Shown here one piece after another: positions 1 to 8,573 of a stretch of DNA of 64,000 nt. Location: the NCBI RefSeq assembly GCF_024295805.1, contig NZ_JANCLX010000003.1:1-64000 (forward strand), read 5' to 3'. The stretch comes from Streptomyces cucumeris (lineage in GTDB: Bacteria; Actinomycetota; Actinomycetes; Streptomycetales; Streptomycetaceae). A model generated the notes under the pieces. That model made no database searches, was not told the DNA's origin, and worked only from the letters and a program-made list of their open reading frames with translations. The position numbers and the translations under genes were made by a program. The number at the start of each line of letters is the position of its first letter. The stretch's first letter is position 1.

Positions 1-3000
1 GCTCCAGCGCAGGACGCCGACGAGCGAACTCACCCGCAGAGAACGACGCCTCACCAACCCGCTTACCACCCCCGTCCACGATGCTGTGCACCACAGCCTG
101 CTGATGCCAACCACGGTCCACCCGACCGGTCGACGAGGTCGGCGGCTGTGGCTTCACCTGGGCAGTCCGAGGAGTCTGATCCCGCACACCGCTCGGTACG
201 GCGACGCTCTCGGCGGTCTTCGCACTCTCGGCGCTCCCGGCCGTCTGCCGCGGGGCCGGGGCGGGTGTCCCGCGGTCACGCGGACCGTCGGACGAGGTGG
301 TGATGGCGACCGGCGGGGCGGCGGGGGCGAGGTCGTCGGAGATGAGACCGCCGGGTTCGGTGGCGTCCTCGATGGTGCGGAGCTGCTCCAGGGGGACTGC
401 CGGGCCCGGCAGTCCGTCCGGGCCGGTCTCGCCGTACCCGTCCGTCAGTCCGGTGTACCGCATCACCCGGCGCAGCGCCGCCGTGTCGTCGCGCCGTCGG
501 CGCTCCTGCTCGGCCGGTGCGGTGGCGGGCCCCTCGGAGTACGTGGGCACATGGAGCTGGTCGACGCTCGGGGGCGTGTCCGAGGTGCTGAGTTCCACGG
601 CGCCGGGATGGTCCGGGGAGTCGACGAGCTTCAGCTCGACGTGGAGCTGATCGCCCGAGCGGGGCAGCGGCAGACCGTGGTTGACATGGGTGTCGAGCAG
701 ATCAGTCAACCGATCCTGTACGGACTGGAGTTGCGCGGGGTCGGACCCCTCGGCGAACCGGACGGGAAGTTCCAGCGACAGCTGCCGCACCCAGCGGCCG
801 TCGTCGGCCTGTACGCGCTGCACCGAGGGACGGACCGCGTTCTCGGGCCCGGCGACGGGTGTCACAGGAGCCGTCGGGGTGTGCGGCGCCAGGAGTGGCT
901 CCGGTGTGTACGCCGTCTCCGCCGTCCGGGCGGCCTCGTCCTGGTCCGTCGCCGTGGTGTCGGCGGCGGACGCCTCGCGGCTCCCGGGACGTGCGAACGG
1001 ATCGGAGGCGTCCTGCTGGTGCGACCGCCACTGTTCGGGACGCACGGGGTCGCGGACCGGGTCGACCAGACGGGTCTGGGCACCCCGGTCGGACTCCGCC
1101 GGGATCCCGGAAGCCGCGGGAGCGGTGTCCACGGCGTCCTGGTCCTCGGTGCCGGACGTCGCGGACTCCTGCTCGCTGCCGTCGAGGGCGTTGCCGTCGC
1201 CCGTTTCCTGCCGCGTGGAGTCCTGCTGGGTGGTGGCGGGTGACGTGTTGCCGTGGGATCCGTGGGTGGCGTCCGCCGGGCCGGTGGCCGGACGCCCGGA
1301 CGGCACCTGGCGGGTGTCCGCCGTGGTGTCCGGTGTGCCGTCGGGCAGTGTGCCCTCGCCCGGGGTCGTGCCTTCCGGAGTGGTGTCTTCCTGGAGCGTT
1401 CCGCCGGGGAGGGTCGTCTCCGGTGTGCTCCGGTCCAGATCACGGGGGCGCGACGGCGAGGACGTGGTGTCCCCTGTGGACGAGTGCGGCAGCGGCGACG
1501 CGGTCGTGTCCGGGCGTGAGGTGGCGGTCGTGTCCGGCAGGGACGCGGGAATGGTGTCCGGCAGTGGATCGGGGGTGGTGGCTCCCGTCTTGCCGGTGGG
1601 CAAGGGTGCCGTGGCCGGATCGGTGTCCGCGAACGGCGTGGTCTCCTCGTAGTCGGACCAGTCGGTGATGTCCGAGGCGGTGTCGTCGAAGGTGGTGTCC
1701 GATCCCGCGATGGACTCGGTGTCGGAGTCGTAGAGGGACTCCGAGTCGGAGTCCGGGTAGAGATCCGTATCCGCGTACGGATCCGCCGTCGTGATGGGGT
1801 CGTTGTCCAGGACACCGTCGCCGTCACCGTCGACCGGTGTGGGGGCGGTCGTGGTCGGCACGGGGGCCGTGACCGGCGGGGTGACGGTCGTGGGTGGTGT
1901 GACCGTCGGGGTGGTGGTGACCGGCGGCGGTTCGTGCGGGGTCGGAACGGCGGCGGGCGGGGTGGACGTCTTGGAGCCACCGTGACCGGAACCGCCGCCG
2001 AGCACGGACTCCGGCCCGGGCAGCGGGTTGTGCGTGGTGAAGATGTTCCTGCCACCGAAGAACTTGTTGTTCAGGTCCTTGGCGATGTTCTCGATGGCGG
2101 TCTCGATGAGGAGTTCGGAGACGGCGCTGACGCCGCCGCCCCACAGGGTCATCGGGTCGAACTTCCACTTGCCCTCGAAGGCACCGTTGATCAGCACCTC
2201 GGCGGCGGACTCACCGGGTCCCTCACTGGCGAATGCCCGGAAGATCTCTCCCCCGAACTTCGCCCACTTGTTGTCACCGAAGTTCTTGAACTGGTGCTTG
2301 AAGATGTTGCCGATGAACTGGGAGAGCCCGCTGGCGAAGAAGCCGGCCAGGGCGCCGAAGGCCGCCGACTTGCCGATGTTGCCCCAGTCGATGCCGTCGG
2401 GGCGCCGGTCGCCGTCGTTCAGGGTCAGCATCGCCAGCCGCACCGCGAAGGTGGTGAACGCCTCCTCCAGGGCCTCGCTGAAGGACGGCAGCAGATGCGT
2501 GGAGCGCAGCAGCCGGTCGAGCGTCATCAGGATCGCGACGGTGCTCCGGGCCTTGGCCGCGGCGCCCTCGCTGAAGGACAGCCCACCGGTGAAGAAGGAC
2601 AGCGCCGCGATGATGGCGAGCTGAGTCATCAGCAGGATGATCTCGGCGATGATCTCGAACTTCGACTCCATGATGTTTCTGGAGTGCTGTATTTGGTTTT
2701 TTGCGAGCTGCCCTCTGAGCTGCTGGGCGAGTTCGGACAGCGGATCCGAGCCGTTGCCGCCGATCAGCGGCGCCATCGCCTCTTTGTACTGCCGGGCGAC
2801 GGCAGGCGGCAGCGCCCCATCGACTTTGTTCACCAGGTCCGTGAGGGTGTCGCGCAGCGCCACCACACGGTCGGCCCAGTCTTCGAAGGGGTTGCTGCTG
2901 CTGAACGCCAAGTCCGACGACGCCTGGAGCGGCATCTGGCCCAGCAGGGCGACGAGGAGCCTTCGCTCATCGTCGTTGAACTCAATGCTGTCCGGGATCA

Positions 3001-3001
3001 C
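1..3001 (-). CDS. Giant putative T7SS-exported polymorphic toxin, N-terminal 1000 codons only
   Basis: The gene runs off the left edge, so its 3' end and any C-terminal toxin domain are not visible. The GTG start at 3001 lies two bases after the stop of the Esx-like gene upstream. Residues 1-330 are a helical region with a hydrophobic stretch at about 118-140. A Pro/Thr linker follows (about 340-390), then a DGDGDGV motif like a thrombospondin-3 calcium loop, a long Asp/Thr-rich disordered stretch (about 400-720), and a folded-looking segment at about 720-800 containing RWVRQLSLELPVRF and SGDQLHVEL. That last segment resembles repeats in very large streptomycete proteins that end in toxin or 'lonely Cys' domains. 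Its place at the end of an ESX operon suggests export by that system. The family resemblance is from memory; the toxin role is inference. Confidence 0.7.
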   Translation of the reverse strand, partial: MIPDSIEFNDDERRLLVALLGQMPLQASSDLAFSSSNPFEDWADRVVALRDTLTDLVNKVDGALPPAVARQYKEAMAPLIGGNGSDPLSELAQQLRGQLAKNQIQHSRNIMESKFEIIAEIILLMTQLAIIAALSFFTGGLSFSEGAAAKARSTVAILMTLDRLLRSTHLLPSFSEALEEAFTTFAVRLAMLTLNDGDRRPDGIDWGNIGKSAAFGALAGFFASGLSQFIGNIFKHQFKNFGDNKWAKFGGEIFRAFASEGPGESAAEVLINGAFEGKWKFDPMTLWGGGVSAVSELLIETAIENIAKDLNNKFFGGRNIFTTHNPLPGPESVLGGGSGHGGSKTSTPPAAVPTPHEPPPVTTTPTVTPPTTVTPPVTAPVPTTTAPTPVDGDGDGVLDNDPITTADPYADTDLYPDSDSESLYDSDTESIAGSDTTFDDTASDITDWSDYEETTPFADTDPATAPLPTGKTGATTPDPLPDTIPASLPDTTATSRPDTTASPLPHSSTGDTTSSPSRPRDLDRSTPETTLPGGTLQEDTTPEGTTPGEGTLPDGTPDTTADTRQVPSGRPATGPADATHGSHGNTSPATTQQDSTRQETGDGNALDGSEQESATSGTEDQDAVDTAPAASGIPAESDRGAQTRLVDPVRDPVRPEQWRSHQQDASDPFARPGSREASAADTTATDQDEAARTAETAYTPEPLLAPHTPTAPVTPVAGPENAVRPSVQRVQADDGRWVRQLSLELPVRFAEGSDPAQLQSVQDRLTDLLDTHVNHGLPLPRSGDQLHVELKLVDSPDHPGAVELSTSDTPPSVDQLHVPTYSEGPATAPAEQERRRRDDTAALRRVMRYTGLTDGYGETGPDGLPGPAVPLEQLRTIEDATEPGGLISDDLAPAAPPVAITTSSDGPRDRGTPAPAPRQTAGSAESAKTAESVAVPSGVRDQTPRTAQVKPQPPTSSTGRVDRGWHQQAVVHSIVDGGGKRVGEASFSAGEFARRRPALE

Positions 3002-3003
3002 GC

Positions 3004-3375
3004 TCAGTGCTTTCCGCTACCACTCTCACCGACGTTGTGCGTCGCCGCCTTGGCCTCCTGCATGTTGTCCATGGCGAAGTTCTGGGCCTTCTTGATGCCC
3101 ATGATCTCCTGGAGCCGTCCGCCGCTGATACCGGCGACGGCCGCACCGATGGCCGTGAAGGTCGCCCGCACGGAGTCGACGTCCTTGCGGTACTGAGGGC
3201 CCGCCTCCTTCGCGAATTCATCGTCGATCCCGTACCAGTTCGAGTACGGCTCGAGGTCCGCCACGAAGTCATGGCCCATGGAGCGGACCGACTTGGCGAC
3301 CCGCTCGTTCTCGTCGAGGAAGCTCTGGAGCCGACCGGGGTCGGCCTCGAACTTGTCGTCGTATCCGAAACTCAT
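3004..3375 (-). CDS. Esx/WXG100-like small helical protein, T7SS locus
   Basis: This is a 123-residue protein beginning MSFGYDDKF. The ATG at 3375 is chosen because AGAAGAGG, overlapping the upstream stop, makes a good ribosome binding site; longer in-frame starts run into the preceding gene. It is predicted all-helical, with an N-terminal part like the T7SS-associated protein at 7255-7764 (residues DPGRLQSFLDENERVAKSVR). I see no clear W-x-G; the nearest motif is NWYG at about residue 47, where the helical hairpin turn would be. It lies 4 bases downstream of the YbaB-like gene and 2 bases upstream of the giant toxin gene, so it is probably co-translated with both and may act as a pairing partner or chaperone for the toxin. 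That role is inferred from position. Confidence 0.75.
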   Translation of the reverse strand: MSFGYDDKFEADPGRLQSFLDENERVAKSVRSMGHDFVADLEPYSNWYGIDDEFAKEAGPQYRKDVDSVRATFTAIGAAVAGISGGRLQEIMGIKKAQNFAMDNMQEAKAATHNVGESGSGKH

Positions 3376-3379
3376 TGCG

Positions 3380-3835
3380 CTACCTCTTCTCGCCGTCTTC
3401 ATGGATCTCGTCACGCAGCCCGTCACTGGCCCCGCCGCGAGCGCTCGCGCCACGGGCCACCGTGTCCGTGAGCGGCCCGAAGATCTGGTCCCAGTCGACA
3501 CCGGAGCCCTCGATATGGGGCCTGGCCCCCGCGGTCTCGGACAGTGGCCGGAAGGTGTCCAGCACCGTCTGCGCCATCTGTGCCTGTGCCTGCCGGGCCG
3601 CCTCCATCACGGACGCCGAAAGCTGCGATGCGCCCAGGGACCGGTACTTGCCGTCGAGGAACTTCACCTCGCTGAGCTGCCCCTGTGCGTTGACGGTGAC
3701 CTCCACGCTTCGGTCGCGGGATCGCACGGTGACCGACGCGGTGCTCAGCTGCTCCTGCGCATGCGCCACGGCCTTCTTGGTCTCTTCCAGCTGGGCCACG
3801 GCCTTGGCCAGCCGGTCCTTGATCGATTCGCTCAC
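3380..3835 (-). CDS. YbaB/EbfC-family protein in the T7SS operon
   Basis: A 151-residue protein starting at GTG 3835 behind a GGAAGGA ribosome binding site. Residues 1-30 form an amphipathic helix (DRLAKAVAQLEETKKAVA). They are followed by the YbaB beta core (RSVEVTVNAQGQLSEVKF) and a second long helix (LSASVMEAARQAQAQMAQ), then a less conserved tail. The YbaB/EbfC fold is known for nucleoid-associated DNA-binding proteins, and in mycobacterial and streptomycete ESX loci it also appears as EspL-like accessory proteins that stabilise secreted partners. Its position between the coiled-coil giant and the Esx-like gene favours the accessory role over a general nucleoid role, but the sequence cannot decide this. 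Confidence 0.8.
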   Translation of the reverse strand: MSESIKDRLAKAVAQLEETKKAVAHAQEQLSTASVTVRSRDRSVEVTVNAQGQLSEVKFLDGKYRSLGASQLSASVMEAARQAQAQMAQTVLDTFRPLSETAGARPHIEGSGVDWDQIFGPLTDTVARGASARGGASDGLRDEIHEDGEKR

Positions 3836-3866
3836 GACCGTCCTTCCCTCGCTCCGCTCACCGTGC

Positions 3867-6800
3867 TCAACGTCCGATCACCGCGGGCGCGCCGCCCTCG
3901 TCGGTACCCCAGACGTCCTCGTCCTCCTCCATCCAGGAGGCGCGTTCACGGTCGGCCGACTCCGTCTGCTGACCGCCCCCGCCCATTCCGCCACCGGGCG
4001 GCATGAAGGGCATACCACCGGACATGGTGGAGGTACCGCCCCGGGTCGCGACGGGCACCTCCTCCTGCTGGTAGCCACCCCGTGCCTGGCTGGGAACGCG
4101 CCGGGTGATGGGCTGCCCGTCGTCCATGACACCGCGGACGCGCTCGCTCTCGTTCGCACCGCCGCCGGTGGTCATACCGTTGATGCGGGTGCCGGGGGGC
4201 AGCATCGGCATACCGCCGCCCGGCCCGTTGCCGGAGCCGAGTCCGCGCTGGCCGTCGTCCGAGTTGGAGAGCTGGTCGTACAGCTCCTCCTCGTAGCCCT
4301 CGCCGTCGTACGAGGGCGAGTAGACCGAGCCGCCGTGTGAGCCGCCGGGGAGGGATGCGCCACCGAGCTCACTGGGGAGTGTCTGACCGCGTTCGATGGG
4401 GGTGGTGACGGTCGTGCCATCGGGCTGGTGGTTGGTGAGCGTCCCCTTGTCCGGGTCCAGGACGCTGCGGCTGCCGTCGGGGAATTCGGTGGTGAGGGTG
4501 CCGTCACGGTTCATGGTGGTGACGGAGCCGTCGCCGTTGGTGATCGAGTGTCCGGGGCTCAGCGAGTCGGAGATATGGGAACCGTCGGGCAGGGTCGTCG
4601 AGACGTCGCCGCTGGGCAAATCGATGGTCCGGGAGCTGCCGTCGGGGGAGTCCAGGGTGACCGACCCGTCGGAGTTGAGGGTGGTCGTGGCGCCGTTCTC
4701 GCCGGGGAGTCCGGAGTCCGGACCGAGGTCGCCGAGCCCGCGTCCGCCGCCGAGTCCGAGTTCGCCGGCCTGCTTGTTGTAACGCTCCTCGGCTTCCTTC
4801 TGCTTCTGTTCCTGCTCGGCTTCCAACTGCTGCTGGCGCTTCTCGGCTTCCTGCTCTTTCTGTTCCTGCTTGGCCTCCTGCTCAGCCTGCTTCTGCTCCG
4901 CCTCCTTCTCCTTCTGCTCCTGCTTGGCTTCCTGCTCCTGCTGGAGCTTCTCGGCCTTCTTCTCCTGCTCCGCCTGCTTCTGCTCTGCCTCCTGCTCCTT
5001 CTGTTCCTGCTTGGCCTCCTGCTCCTGCTGCAGCTTCTCGGCCTTCTTCTCCTGCTCCGCCTGCTTCTGCTCTGCCTCCTGCTCCTTCTGCTCCTGCTTG
5101 GCCTCCTGCTCGGCCTGCTTCTGCTCCGCCTCCTTCTCCTTCTCCGCCTGCTTGGCCTCCTGCTCGGCCTGCTTGGCCTCGTACTCGCTCTCGGTCTTGA
5201 TCCGCTGCTGTTCGGCCTCCTTCTCCTTCTCCTCCTGCTTCTTCTCGGCTTCCTGTTCCTTCTGCTCGGCCTTCTTCTCCTGCTCGGCCTGCTTCTGCTC
5301 TGCCTCCTGCTCCTTCTGTTCCTGCTTGGCCTCCTGCTCGGCTTCCTTGCGTTGCTGTTCCTTCTTCTGCTGCTCGCGCTCGGCTCGCGCCGTATTAGTC
5401 GCAATAACCTGCTGTTGTTCCTGCTCCTGCTGCCGCTGCTCGGCCTTCTTCTCCTGTTCGGCCTGCTTCTGCTCGGCTTCCTTCTCCTTCTGTTCCTGCT
5501 TGGCCTCCTGCTCCGCCTGCTTCTGCTCCGCCTCCTGCTCCTTCTCCGCCTGCTTGGACTCCTGCTCCTGTTCCTTCTGCTCGGCCTTCTTCTCCTGCTC
5601 CGCCTGCTTCTCTTCGGCTTCCTTCTCCTTCTGTTCCTGCTTGGCCTCCTGCTCGGCCTGCTTCTGCTCCGCCTCCTTCTCCTTCTGCGCCTGCTTCTCT
5701 TCGGCTTCCTTCTCCTTCTGTTCCTGCTTGGCCTCCTGCTCCGCCTGCTTCTGCTCCGCCCTCTTCTCGGCCTCCTCCTGCTTCCTGTCCTGCTCCTTCT
5801 GCCTCTCCTCCGCCTTGCGGTCGGCCTCTTCCTGCCGCTGCTCGGCCTTCTTCTCCGCGTCTGCGGCCCTCTTCTCCGCCGCTTCCTCCTTCTTCTTCTG
5901 TTCGGCCCTGTCGTGCGCGGCCTGATCCTTGGCGAACTGCTCGCTCAGGCTGGTGGTAGCGGTGTCGATCTTCTTCGGGAACTTCTGGTCGTTGAAGGAG
6001 TTCTGAACGTCGATGAGGGCCTGTTTGCCTGCCGTGCCCAGGACATCGATGACGCTCTGCTGCCAGCGCTTGATGGCCTCCTCGCCGATCTTCTTCCAGG
6101 TCTCCTTGTCCTCCAGCGGCCCGTACTTCCGGGATCCGCCGTAGAAGCCATCAAATTTGACCTTGTGGTCTCCCCTGGTTCCCACGCCGTGATAGGTGCT
6201 GCTGATCTTGTAGCGAACCTTCTTGATGTTGTTGTCCCACACGTCGTCCGTGACTTCGAGCAGGATGTCGTGCAGCCAGCGCAGCGGGTTCCCGGTGAGC
6301 CGCTGCCAGGTGTCCCACTTGGCCTGCAGCTTGCGTACGGCCGTCTCGATGTCCGTCCGGAACTTCCGCAGGTCGTTGCCGTACTTCGAGTGGAGGCTCC
6401 CGGAAACGGGGAACTGCTCACTGTACGACTCATAGTTGCGGGCCAGGCCATGGATCATGTCCCTGAAGACCCCCGCGGCCTGGCCCTTCCAGGAGGCTTC
6501 CTCCTTGCCGAGGTCGAACTCCCAGTCCTGGAGGTCCTTGTACCGGTGGGCGAAGAACTGAGCGGCCCGGTCATAGGCCTCGGCCGCATCCTTGAACGAC
6601 TCCAGGTTCACGGCGTTCTTGTTCTCGACCCGGAGATCGTTCCAATCGAAATCGATGGTGCTGCCGTGCTTCAGCAGCCAGTCCAGCGCCCTTCCGGTGC
6701 CGTAGCTGTACTGCGACAGGGCCTTGTTGCTCCAGACCGTGTCCTTGCTCTGACCCTGGAAGTCCTTGCCCAGCTTGCTCTTGAAATCACCGCCCACGAC

Positions 6801-7193
6801 CACACCGCCCGCCGGGGGTGAGTCGGTACCCGCGGTGCCCAGCAGGGTGACACGGGCCTTCTTCATCTTGACCTTGGTGCCCACCGCGGCGTCCCCGATC
6901 GAGCCGTGCTTCCCTGAGTAGAAGGGCACCACGAAGTCGGTGTTCTCGATGCGCCACCCGGAGTTCTCGGTACGCCACTCCATGTCGTTGACCGCGTCGA
7001 GCGTGGCGTTGGACGGCTCTCCGTCATGGTCCGAGAACTCCACCCGCATCAGCGGAATCTTGTCGTTCCCGAGGAGGTCACCGAAGAGGTCCTGCCGTAG
7101 TGGCGCCTCATACCCGGTCAGCACCTTGACGGCGAGGTGCCAGTAGTCGTCGGTGGAATGAGCGGGGAAGACCCGCTTGGACTCATCGGACAC
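3867..7193 (-). CDS. AAWKG-family T7SS protein with a ~390-residue E/K/Q coiled-coil rod
   Basis: An 1108-residue protein in three parts. Residues 1-415 are globular and helical and contain EASWKGQAAGVF near residue 233, the signature of the streptomycete 'AAWKG family' found in type VII loci. Residues about 415-806 are an almost uninterrupted Glu/Lys/Gln/Ala heptad region built of short repeats such as EAEQKQAEQE. It is broken once by a more hydrophobic, less GC-rich patch (QQQVIATNTARAE, coded near 5395-5430). After residue 806 come Asp/Gly/Ser repeats of the type DGS-x-T, then a Gly/Met/Pro-rich tail. It lies 61 bases downstream of the T7SS-associated gene in the same leftward operon. A long rigid rod fits a scaffold or a surface-exposed ESX substrate; no enzymatic motif is visible. 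Confidence 0.8.
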   Translation of the reverse strand: MSDESKRVFPAHSTDDYWHLAVKVLTGYEAPLRQDLFGDLLGNDKIPLMRVEFSDHDGEPSNATLDAVNDMEWRTENSGWRIENTDFVVPFYSGKHGSIGDAAVGTKVKMKKARVTLLGTAGTDSPPAGGVVVGGDFKSKLGKDFQGQSKDTVWSNKALSQYSYGTGRALDWLLKHGSTIDFDWNDLRVENKNAVNLESFKDAAEAYDRAAQFFAHRYKDLQDWEFDLGKEEASWKGQAAGVFRDMIHGLARNYESYSEQFPVSGSLHSKYGNDLRKFRTDIETAVRKLQAKWDTWQRLTGNPLRWLHDILLEVTDDVWDNNIKKVRYKISSTYHGVGTRGDHKVKFDGFYGGSRKYGPLEDKETWKKIGEEAIKRWQQSVIDVLGTAGKQALIDVQNSFNDQKFPKKIDTATTSLSEQFAKDQAAHDRAEQKKKEEAAEKRAADAEKKAEQRQEEADRKAEERQKEQDRKQEEAEKRAEQKQAEQEAKQEQKEKEAEEKQAQKEKEAEQKQAEQEAKQEQKEKEAEEKQAEQEKKAEQKEQEQESKQAEKEQEAEQKQAEQEAKQEQKEKEAEQKQAEQEKKAEQRQQEQEQQQVIATNTARAEREQQKKEQQRKEAEQEAKQEQKEQEAEQKQAEQEKKAEQKEQEAEKKQEEKEKEAEQQRIKTESEYEAKQAEQEAKQAEKEKEAEQKQAEQEAKQEQKEQEAEQKQAEQEKKAEKLQQEQEAKQEQKEQEAEQKQAEQEKKAEKLQQEQEAKQEQKEKEAEQKQAEQEAKQEQKEQEAEKRQQQLEAEQEQKQKEAEERYNKQAGELGLGGGRGLGDLGPDSGLPGENGATTTLNSDGSVTLDSPDGSSRTIDLPSGDVSTTLPDGSHISDSLSPGHSITNGDGSVTTMNRDGTLTTEFPDGSRSVLDPDKGTLTNHQPDGTTVTTPIERGQTLPSELGGASLPGGSHGGSVYSPSYDGEGYEEELYDQLSNSDDGQRGLGSGNGPGGGMPMLPPGTRINGMTTGGGANESERVRGVMDDGQPITRRVPSQARGGYQQEEVPVATRGGTSTMSGGMPFMPPGGGMGGGGQQTESADRERASWMEEDEDVWGTDEGGAPAVIGR

Positions 7194-7254
7194 GACGTGA
7201 CTTCTCCGGAGGCTGGACGATGGGGGTCAGAGCGGTACGGGGGCGGTTACTCGG

Positions 7255-7764
7255 TCAATCGTCGTCGTTGTCGTCCCCGCCCCCGCCACCCTTGCCGCCG
7301 CCCTGGAGGTCCTCATCGACGTCCTCGAACACGTCCAGGAACTCCTGGCCGTCTATCGACAGCAGGTTGTCGCTCTGCGCCTTGAAGAGAGTGTCGATGG
7401 TGTCCCGCAGGTTGTCCTCGATGTCCTTGAAGAGCTTGGTCTGCTCCTCGTAGAGGGTCGTCAGATCAGTGGCGGTCTTGCCGACGGCCTTGTTGAGCTG
7501 CTCGCCCTTGCCGCCGAGGTTGGCCGCCTGCAGCATGAACCCGATGCCCAGCGGCTTGCCGGTGTCATAGGAGTCGAAGCCCTCCTCGGTGATGTCTGCG
7601 TCACCGATCAGCGTGGCCATCGTCGGCCCGTTGCTGACGTCGTCCAGGCCGATCTTGCGGATCTCGTCCTTGAAGGGCAGGACACGGTCGTCCAGGAACG
7701 ACTGGAGCCCCGCCTTGTCCATGGACAGCTTCTTGGTATGGGAGTTCGGGTCTTCCTTGGCCAC
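7255..7764 (-). CDS. Type VII secretion system-associated protein
   Basis: A 169-residue protein (GTG start at 7764) with a helical N-terminal half (MDKAGLQSFLDDRVLPFKDEIRKIG), a middle segment LGIGFMLQAANLGGKGEQLNKAV, and a second helical hairpin (LTTLYEEQTKLFKDIEDNL). It ends in a Gly stretch and an acidic DDNDDD tail. The N-terminal half resembles the small protein at 3004-3375, which suggests ancient duplication within the locus. It sits between the WXG100 genes and the AAWKG gene. Such proteins are annotated generically as T7SS-associated; it may be an Esx-like chaperone or substrate. No catalytic residues are visible. Confidence 0.75.
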   Translation of the reverse strand: MAKEDPNSHTKKLSMDKAGLQSFLDDRVLPFKDEIRKIGLDDVSNGPTMATLIGDADITEEGFDSYDTGKPLGIGFMLQAANLGGKGEQLNKAVGKTATDLTTLYEEQTKLFKDIEDNLRDTIDTLFKAQSDNLLSIDGQEFLDVFEDVDEDLQGGGKGGGGGDDNDDD

Positions 7765-7816
7765 GACGTGTCCTTTCCTTCGCTTCCTTCGGGGGCCTCG
7801 GCCGCGCCGACCGGCG

Positions 7817-8137
7817 TCAGCGGCCGATCTTCACCGAGCCCCACATCTCGGTCAGTGACTTCTCGCTGTACTGGTAGTTCTCGGAGACCGAGGTCAGCAG
7901 GGTGGAGTGCTTGGTCAGCAGGTCCTCCATGGCCTTGACCGCGTTGTCCCACGCCTGCTGCTTCTGGGTGTAGACGTCCTTGTCATCACCGATCCACGAG
8001 TTCTTGAGCTCGTTGAGCTCCATCTCCAGGTTGGAGAGTGTGGTCGCGATGGCCTTGGTCTGACTGATCATGTCGTCAGCGGCGTTGCTCATCTGCGAGT
8101 AGTCGACGTAGATGTAGCCGTCACTGAAATCGCTCAT
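7817..8137 (-). CDS. WXG100-family protein (Esx-like secreted partner)
   Basis: A 106-residue helical hairpin protein. The hairpin turn carries SWIGDDKD (W-x-G, about residue 47), the diagnostic motif of the WXG100 family exported by EccC-driven type VII systems. Helix 1 (DYSQMSNAADDMISQTKAIA) and helix 2 (YTQKQQAWDNAVKAMEDLL) have the usual length, and the C-terminus contains YQYSEKSL, compatible with the YxxxD/E-type export signal position. It is adjacent to a second WXG100-like gene 55 bases upstream, so the two products probably form the usual heterodimer recognised by EccC. Confidence 0.93.
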   Translation of the reverse strand: MSDFSDGYIYVDYSQMSNAADDMISQTKAIATTLSNLEMELNELKNSWIGDDKDVYTQKQQAWDNAVKAMEDLLTKHSTLLTSVSENYQYSEKSLTEMWGSVKIGR

Positions 8138-8192
8138 TGCCTGTCCTCGTCTCGCTTCGGATGCGCAGGGGTGTAGGTCCGGACTGTGCCGG

Positions 8193-8534
8193 TCAGCCGG
8201 CCAGGGCGTCGAAGACGGAGTCCGACGCCGCGTAGGCCTGGTTGATGGCCTCGTTCGAGGAACCCTGCTGCTTGCCGTGCTCGGCGAGGGTCTGGTTCAG
8301 CGTTTCGATCATGTCCTGGACGTTGGTCAGGATGACGTCGGCCTTCTCCTCCCAGGAGGTGACCAGGTCCTTGAAGGCGCCACCGTCACTGCCCTTGTAG
8401 TGGGCCATGAGGTTGTTCTTGGTGCTCTCCACGTCCTGGCGGCACTTCAGGACGCCGCTGAACGCCATCTCCAGCGCCTGGACGCCGTTCCGTGTTGCGG
8501 ATTCCTCCGACTGCTGCATTCCGTTACCGGCCAC
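8193..8534 (-). CDS. WXG100-like protein, degenerate W-x-G motif
   Basis: A 113-residue helical hairpin protein. The GTG start at 8534 is preceded by GAGAGGG; an ATG five codons further in is also possible. The turn reads HYKGSDGGAF, so Tyr-Lys-Gly replaces Trp-x-Gly, while the flanking helices (GVLKCRQDVESTKNNLMAH and FKDLVTSWEEKADVILTNV) match the family. Esx heterodimers often pair one canonical and one variant subunit, and the canonical partner is the next gene (7817-8137). It lies 39 bases downstream of eccB. Confidence 0.9.
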   Translation of the reverse strand: MAGNGMQQSEESATRNGVQALEMAFSGVLKCRQDVESTKNNLMAHYKGSDGGAFKDLVTSWEEKADVILTNVQDMIETLNQTLAEHGKQQGSSNEAINQAYAASDSVFDALAG

Positions 8535-8573
8535 GGGTGTCCCTCTCGTCGTTTCGATCCGGGACCGGTGATG

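Noticed and set aside
4780..5930. A CRISPR or DNA satellite array
   Set aside because: The short repeats are codon-level repeats of a coiled-coil protein in an intact frame, without spacers.
4428..6821. A 797-codon Leu-rich frame that mimics a multi-span membrane protein
   Set aside because: It is the reverse complement of E/K/Q coiled-coil codons, which read as Leu/Phe/Cys on the other strand.
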